Positions 58,801 to 64,000 of a stretch of DNA of 64,000 bases are shown piece by piece. Made by a program: the position numbers and the translations under genes. Every line of letters begins with the position of its first letter. The first letter of the stretch is position 1. The DNA comes from Strigamia acuminata. Its lineage: Eukaryota; Arthropoda; Chilopoda; Geophilomorpha; Linotaeniidae. The notes under the pieces are model-generated. The model was not told where the DNA came from, did no database searches, and saw only the letters and a list, made by a program, of their open reading frames with translations. The stretch is taken from the NCBI GenBank assembly GCA_949358305.1, contig OX442315.1:22098427-22162426 (forward strand). The letters run 5' to 3'.

Positions 58801-61800
58801 TCCAAATTCAGACGTTTACGTTGATTTATAGGGTCATCACCAATGGACAGCTGAATTATTCTCGTCACGTTTTTATTTTAACTTTTAAAGAAATAAAATC
58901 ATGCACAATAAAAATGCCTGGGGCATGATGAAGCGACAGGAAATTGGCGCGCGAAGTGCAAAGCCGAAATTTCGACGCGTATGAAGCAATTGAAACTTTT
59001 CAATTTGCTCGCGTGTATGCACCAAGCGTATTGTGCCCTGGTTATGCAAAACACAAACAATTAATCCCAAACTTAAATGACGTCATACTTTCCCCATTTT
59101 TAAAAGAAAAAATTTTTCACCGTACAATCTGCATAAAAATAGACAAATTTTGTAGTTTAGAAATAAATGACTAAAAATATACCTAATATAGATCTACTGT
59201 ATCTACAGTTCACACCCAGTATCTTTATGCTAAATTCATGCTGCGCATTCCACTCTGTGCACATCATTGCCTAATTCCAGTGATTTTTTTAGCAGTATTA
59301 ACCCAATATTAGGCCTAATAATAGTAAAATAAAGTAATAAACAACAATAAAGCCATCAATAAAAGTAACTTACAGCATGGTACCAAAATATTGTTGATTT
59401 ATTTCCTTTGTGTGAAACAAACTTGACAATAGATCTTTTGAAAAATGAGTTCAGGTGACACGATCATATGAAAAAACTATTGCAAAATAACATTATAACA
59501 TTGTTAATTTGTAGTTTTCTTATTGTGGACTAAGCCAAACTGCATTGTAATAATTTTCCAATGGTCTATTGCCACGTTAAATGCATTCCCTGGCGCAAAC
59601 TGTAGTGTATTGACTTTTCTTTACCACAAACAAATCAATTAAAAAACAGATAGGCCAGTTAATATCAAACATTTGTTACGGTGACTGTTATCGACTTAGT
59701 AGAGTAAACAAGCAATGACATGCTTGTTTAGTGTTATATTATACAATGTAAACCTTTTATCTCTGCAATTCAGTGCACAGTCTGTATTTACTGCTTATTA
59801 CATCATGAAATGAATGAAGTCAATGCAGCATGTTAACAACTAACTTTAGAATCACCCAATTAGTCTTTTTCTTTTCTTTTCTTACTTTTTTTGCTTTCTG
59901 CATTAAATATGAGGCTGGAATCTTCTAATGGCAATCTTATTTCTAATCTTTTCAAGCGTGAATAAAAACTGCTATTGTGAATTTAAATTCAACTTAAATG
60001 CATTATCATATTTAAAATAATAGAATTATTTAATAAAACCACTGCCGAAAAATGCGATTTATTCGTAATTATAACGAAAACTTTAATCAAATTTCACGCA
60101 AATTTAATTTAAAGTTGACGCATCTTTTACCCGTTTCATAACACACTTTAAAGTATCTCGTACCAAGCGTGCAGTAATTGCAAACTATTAAGCGAAAACT
60201 CGATGACAACTTTACAAAATCGCACACACTTGTGAATGTTTGCTTATAATAAAAAAAAAATATAAAAAAAAATAAACCCAATTCAAAAAACTCTTTCAGC
60301 AACTTTTAGTGAGTCGCTGTAACGAGGTTAGACTGAAATCTTTTTATATTGCAGACATTAGAAGAAAAAGAAAAAAAAAACATACAAGTTCTTTTTCGAT
60401 TTCCACAAACCATTAGTTGATAAATTAAAAAGTAATCTCACCGAAATTCGTCTGTAAAGTCTTCAGAGTCTGTCAGCTCATGTAATTTAAACGAGCGCCA
60501 CACGATGTTCCTAGCAAAAAAACAAAAAACAAAAATATAAAAATAAATATAAATTAGCAGCAAAAAATTATAACAATGTTCTAAACCCATTGGAAACCTA
60601 TTTTGTTTATTTAATTATTATTAACCAAATCTGTTTTGATTTTCAAATTCACGTAGAAACAGACAACCAATCAGCTAATATTCAAATCAAGCAAATTAAC
60701 CTTGACAAGCACCCACTTCCATACTCGTAATCCAGTGCGAATTTGAAGAAAGGAAACAAGGGAGTAAAAGAAATCAGGCATAGGAACAAATAGGCGCCCA
60801 CGCGAGAAAATTTGTTCCTGGTTGCCATGACAACCAGTTGCAACTTGCGCTTCTGGACAAATTGCATCCATTTGTTGCCAAAGAAATTCAAGATGGTGAA
60901 TGATACAGATGCAGTTCTTATGTTCCAGATTATGATCTTGGGGTTCCGTCTAGATTAGATATATCTCACCTCCGTACTCCGTAAAAAATTGCAATACCAG
61001 AATCGCAGAGAAAACACAGCGCTACCAGCAAAAAATTCATCCATCCTAATTTGTGCTTCTGGTGTGTGTGTTTTTTTTTACTCTAAGAAATGCTGTCACA
61101 ATTGGAAAACAAAATATTTCTATTTTCAAATGCACTTTGTATCAAACGCCATCGCAATCGCGCCATGCTTCATCACAATTTATAATAACAATTCGTATTT
61201 AAATTGACAAATTATTTTACTTGTTCCGCAAGGTTCCACCAAGTATATTTGACGATAAGCGATTTCTTGGATAGAGACAAGAAAAAATAAATACAAAAAC
61301 ACAACAACTTTTGGATCTTTTTGTGCTTTTGTGTCGGTAATTGCAAAGAAGCACGCAAACGCATTCTTGCATTTTTCTTACCTCTTCTTCTTTAAACAAA
61401 TAAATTAAAACAAAAAAGATTTCTCTCTTATTAGAGCTCCCCATTAATCAATTAATACTTTCCCAGTGTAAAAGAATTGAAACTGAAATTGGGCCGAAAG
61501 TGCGCACGAGTAATTCGAGAATGAAAATCATTAGCTGTTAGTTTTTCTACCAATTTGCTGTGCTTTCTTGATTGGTCAAACTAAGTTCCACCATCATATT
61601 GATTCTTCCTGGGCCGAACTCCCAGTATCAACAAGAAAAAGCGGACGAATTGACCAATAGTGGGCTGTGCAAGCTTCATGTTTTACCCAAAACTGTCCGT
61701 TTGGTGACACAAATGGCAGTCACGTGACAAAATTTATTTGTCCAAATAGAAATTGCTACCTGAATGTTGAGAAATGTTAATTTCCCCATCGCAAATCTTC

Positions 61801-64000
61801 ACACCGCTATAATAACTCAAATAAAAAATCCTTACCTGCCGATTTCAGGTGAATCCAACATCAACGTAGCTTTCATGCTAGATTTAAACGGCGGAACAAC
61901 CAATGACGACTTCTCAAGTTCGCTGCAATTTATAGCTAATGACAAAATCCCCGATAAGTAATTTAGAGCTTCCGGTACGAATCGTTTTGACAGAGATATA
62001 TACTGCAAATAAATATAAAAAAGTGGTCGAAATTAAATTTCCAATGAATGTAAGTTATTACGCAAAATAAAATTGCAAGAAAAGATAAAAGAAAAAAGAA
62101 AAGAAAAAGAACAAAACCATTCACGTATTAATGAGATAAATAAAATATGGTCAGTTAAAGGACAACATCTCTGCTTAATTTCAAACAAAAATCAATCCGA
62201 ACTTCAAATTTCTCAACAAGAATTAATAATTCCCCAATTTATTTCCCAATAATCAATTTTAGTGTACGCAAGTAGAAACCACTAAAATAAAACTAAAGTT
62301 TTTCCAAGTGCTGATTAAGCATATTGTAAAAATCACTGCATCTTTCAAAGCAACGAATGAGAAAATCAATGCTCGAGAATTTTTATTTCTTCTACCACTT
62401 TTCAAACCAATTCAAGCAAAAAAAAATACAATCTTTACAAATTTTCTCATACCTATTCCTATTCAAATGAATTCGCACCTCACACATAAATATTTATATT
62501 ATTCTCGAGACTTGAGAGACACTAAACTATAAACAAAACTTAAAAAGAAATTATTATAATTTCCTTTTCTATTTACAAATTTATTCGTTTTAATTCATCA
62601 GAACTCATTCGCCATGAATGAAATTGGTTGACAAATTCTAGGAAAAAAAACTAATAACCGCAAACTAAATTCCTCTTATGCGTAACATCAAAGACCATAT
62701 TTTAATTATTTATTTGAACAAATATATTCAATGATGTTTTAACCTTTGTACAAAACAGGCAAAATAGAATCAAACAAGCAAGTTAAAGTTAAACGACTTT
62801 AAAAATACAAATAAATACACTTACTTCATAAAATACCGAACATAAATACAGCCCCTTAGCAATCTCTTGCCTTGAATTTGGTCGACACTGGAAAAAAAAA
62901 CACATTAATAAGATCACAAATTAATGATAATGACGCTAATTCATAAAAAAAAATTCTTATCTATTAATGCAGACTGCGAAACGGCAATCAACAGTTTTGA
63001 CTACTGAGTTAAAATATTAATTTAATTTCTTTCTTCTTAAAATGTAAACGAATTTTGATTTTATTTCACCGAAAACTACTTCTTACTGCACTTTTAACAC
63101 ACAATTCAATCAATTGTAATGTCAACCACAGCTGGAATACAAATGATCCCACAAATTTATCCCTCAATTGACATATTACAGAACTTTTCGTTTGGCTCAT
63201 TTTCATAGCAATAAATTTGCATATAATTATTGTAAAAAACGAAATGTGTACTTTAAATTATTATGTTCACCTTTAATTATTAGAACACTAAATTTCTTTA
63301 AATAATCATCGTCGAACGTTTTAATAAAATTATAAAATATATCTTACCTCCGACAGAATTTGTCCCATGAACAACAGAGCCGGTGTCACCACCTTGTGGC
63401 GAAAATCCGATGTAGGGAACAAAACAAGAACCAATTGAAAAAGCACCAACTGAAAAGAAAAATTTATCAATTTCATTACGATTTCTTCAGTTTCCAACAC
63501 TTTTCTTACCGTATCATATTCTGGAAACACAGATTGGATTCCACTTAAATATTGCACGCTGTTTTTAACGTAGTCAATTCTTTTTTCCTTCAACATCTTC
63601 ACGAAGCAGTTAGCAGCGCTTAATGGTGACGAGTGAGCCAATTCGTACAAAAACGGAACACACTTATCCACTGTATCTAAATGACCAGCACCTTTCTGTA
63701 CTAAATGATCAATATACTGCAACAACAAGTTATAAAATTCCTAAAAAAAAAAAAAATAAAGATTAAAAATCACATTATCCAAACCTCATTTCATTACAAC
63801 TCACTTCTAATTTTTCGTTGTTATCAGCTTTCAGTTTGGAAAGATTGCATTTAATAATTCTGTCAATTATAATCGCTTGCTCAGAACTGGAATATCCATC
63901 AACTAACCCAAGGAAGTCTTGAAACGTTTCAGGTACTACGAAATAAAACAGAGTTAATTTTAGCGATTTTTTCCAGAAATAACTGAAATTACCTTCAAAT
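49742..64000 (-). CDS. NOP14: nucleolar protein 14 (NOP14), C-terminal half, eleven exons; 5' part outside the window
   Basis: NOP14 is a core component of the nucleolar small-subunit processome, needed for 18S rRNA maturation and 40S assembly. Eleven exons with GT-AG borders join in phase into 428 codons plus stop. Recognised family blocks in order are FEVPETF and IDRIIKCN, VDKCVPFLYEL, LFPTSDFRHKVVTPAL, AKGLYLCSVFYEYISLSKRF (a variant of the family's KGLFVCCLFLEYVALSQRF), LPSFQELF, LLTPLMRARKRP, then the strongly conserved basic tail: KRETKGAIRELRRDNQFLAR and DRKRKVKELFSVLSNQEGDY. The stop TAG is at 49742-49744. Human NOP14 is about 860 residues, so roughly half the protein is here. Introns range from 57 bp to 5.4 kb. 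There are no frameshifts or stops, so the gene appears intact. Confidence 0.95.
50506..50640. mobile_element. hAT-like repeat, copy 1
   Basis: It starts CAGGGGTTCTTTTTAACATT, reminiscent of hAT-superfamily ends (CAGGGGTTCTCAAA type). Blocks TAGAAAGGCAATCT, CCACTTC, GTGATACTTATTCACTA and GCTAGAAAAAGTCA recur in order in copy 2. The opposite terminus is not found, so the element is incomplete. Confidence 0.55.
51736..51875. mobile_element. hAT-like repeat, copy 2
   Basis: It contains AGTTCTCAAACTTTTTAACA followed by the same blocks as copy 1, about three-quarters identical by eye. This copy preserves TTCTCAAAC, lost in copy 1. Confidence 0.55.
53147..53618. mobile_element. foldback MITE family, copy 7, containing a nested MITE
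   Basis: The left end TA-GCTGCATTCAAAAAATGG and the right end TTTTCGAATGCAGC are those of copies 2 and 3; the right TA is mutated. The interior is split by the TACAGTCGTGGAC repeat at 53240, so the foldback element is the older insertion. Confidence 0.65.
53240..53476. mobile_element. TACAGTCGTGGAC repeat, copy B (right end deleted)
   Basis: It matches copy A at 11147 from TACAGTCGTGGACAAAAAA through GATAAACTTAAAACAG. It then lacks about 40 bases that hold copy A's right terminal repeat. Similarity resumes (CTCTGTGA, GGGCATTTGTCAGGAAA, AAAGA.AATAAA), so the shared unit is longer than the foldback itself. Confidence 0.7.
55231..55386 (-). CDS. NOP14: NOP14 exon, FTGHKSKK...LQEQIE
   Basis: One base, 51 codons and two bases; acceptor TTATTATAG, donor AAG|GTAATT. 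KRETKGAIRELRRDNQFLAR is the highly conserved basic NOP14 tail. The donor is followed by an AAAT microsatellite. The next intron, 5389 bases, is the longest in this gene. Confidence 0.95.
55773..55888 (-). CDS. NOP14: NOP14 exon, DTIESLD...EPKIDA
   Basis: 38 codons plus two bases; acceptor GTTGCTAG, donor TGA|GTAAGT. It carries RARKRPQSIKFFEPKI, equivalent to the Pro-rich, LKLFTP-like stretch before the basic tail of other NOP14 proteins. Confidence 0.92.
56271..56415 (-). CDS. NOP14: NOP14 exon, VNAVWMCC...PSAVR
   Basis: One base plus 48 codons; acceptor TTTTTAG, donor AGG|GTAATT. LLLRFAELYQELPSFQELF parallels the family's segment ending LPSF. Confidence 0.92.
56416..60441. other. 4.0-kb NOP14 intron
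   Basis: No nested gene is recognised. The frames 56892-57194, 57795-58070 and 58944-59174 lack motifs. An X-box-like GTCCCCATGGCAAC lies at 57393-57406. Confidence 0.45.
60442..60510 (-). CDS. NOP14: NOP14 exon, NIVWRSFKL...FTDEF
   Basis: A 69-base exon with both ends splitting Arg codons; acceptor TGCTAG, donor TCG|GTGAGA. This is a weakly conserved linker of the family, assigned by phase and position. A 1325-base intron lies upstream of it and a 4026-base intron downstream. Confidence 0.85.
60511..61835. other. 1.3-kb NOP14 intron
   Basis: A block at about 60720-60900 is GC-richer than the rest of the intron and contains an X-box match, GTTGCCATGACAAC, at 60821-60834. No coding support. 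Confidence 0.45.
60821..60834. promoter_or_regulatory. X-box match (RFX-type site) in a NOP14 intron
   Basis: GTTGCCATGACAAC fits the X-box pattern of two GTNRCC half-sites around AT, with one position breaking perfect symmetry. It lies in a GC-richer intronic patch. Motif evidence only. Confidence 0.3.
61836..62002 (-). CDS. NOP14: NOP14 exon, YISLSKRFVPE...SPEIG
   Basis: It has 55 codons plus two bases; acceptor TTTGCAG, donor CAG|GTAAGG. YISLSKRFVPEALNYLSGIL matches the family's YVALSQRF-x-PE block. Confidence 0.94.
62825..62887 (-). CDS. NOP14: NOP14 exon, CRPNSRQ...SVFYE
   Basis: A phase-0 exon of 21 codons; acceptor TTTTTTCCAG, donor GAA|GTAAGT. Too short for ordinary ORF detection, but it bridges the flanking conserved exons in frame and carries the family's KGLYLC segment. 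Confidence 0.9.
63348..63449 (-). CDS. NOP14: NOP14 exon, LVLFQLV...GQILSE
   Basis: A phase-0 exon of 34 codons; acceptor TTTTCAG, donor GAG|GTAAGA. It contains LFPTSDFRHKVVTPAL, the most diagnostic NOP14 motif in the window. Confidence 0.95.
63510..63740 (-). CDS. NOP14: NOP14 exon, EFYNLLL...FPEYDT
   Basis: A phase-0 exon of exactly 77 codons; acceptor after a T-run (TTTTTTTAG), donor ACG|GTAAGA. It continues the helical repeat region (LLLQYIDHLV and DKCVPFLYELAH). The following intron is 60 bp. The ATG inside it is not a start. Confidence 0.93.
63805..63935 (-). CDS. NOP14: NOP14 exon, PETFQDF...NEKLE
   Basis: Acceptor TTTCGTAG, donor GAA|GTGAGT. It encodes 43 full codons after two bases of the split Val. 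IDRIIKCN matches the family motif (V/I)ERI-x-KCN. The following intron is 64 bp. Confidence 0.93.
63993..64000 (-). CDS. NOP14: NOP14 exon, 3' end only (cut by window edge)
   Basis: The eight bases ATTTGAAG precede donor GTAATT. They end with one base of a Val codon completed in the next exon (FE-V-PETF). The intron that follows is 57 bp. Confidence 0.75.

Overview
The window is eukaryotic nuclear DNA: AT-rich, mostly non-coding, with spliced genes, AATAAA polyadenylation signals and many small decayed DNA transposons. An alpha1-like octopamine receptor (octopamine signalling is a protostome trait) together with 57-64 bp introns alongside multi-kilobase ones points to an arthropod. The species cannot be named from this sequence.

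Two genes are firmly supported. On the + strand at 16446-18179 a single uninterrupted exon encodes a complete 577-residue OAMB-type octopamine receptor. A consensus acceptor lies just before its ATG, and a likely 5' UTR exon with several upstream AUGs lies at 15246-15629. On the - strand, the last eleven exons in the window (64000 down to 49742) encode the C-terminal half of NOP14, a ribosome-biogenesis factor of the small-subunit processome. Its 5' half lies beyond position 64000. All eleven exons join in phase to 428 residues plus a stop. A possible C-terminal exon of another + strand gene sits at 1-149, followed by an AATAAA at 391; its frame is uncertain.

The roughly 31.5 kb between the receptor and NOP14, and the 15 kb upstream of the receptor, hold no gene I can recognise. 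They are populated by mobile-element relics: a decayed Tc1-like transposase (1031-1440, - strand), two head-to-head tRNA-derived SINEs (9310-9590), pogo/Tigger-like ends (10970 and 39665), a TA-flanked foldback MITE family with at least seven copies between 33 and 54 kb, a MITE with about 50-bp inverted repeats (26549-26964), a repeat with TACAGTCGTGGAC ends present twice (11147 and 53240) and a hAT-like repeat present twice (50506 and 51736). Several hairpins, a degenerate tandem array (27585-27800) and a few GC-richer islands that may be regulatory complete the picture.

The two genes are functionally unrelated (neuromodulator receptor and nucleolar assembly factor) and point towards each other. 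No operon-like or defence-system organisation is present. The points most worth checking are the receptor's 5' UTR exon and uORF, a splice donor just after the NOP14 stop codon, three X-box (RFX-type) palindromes in and beside NOP14, and the foldback MITE family with its nested insertion.
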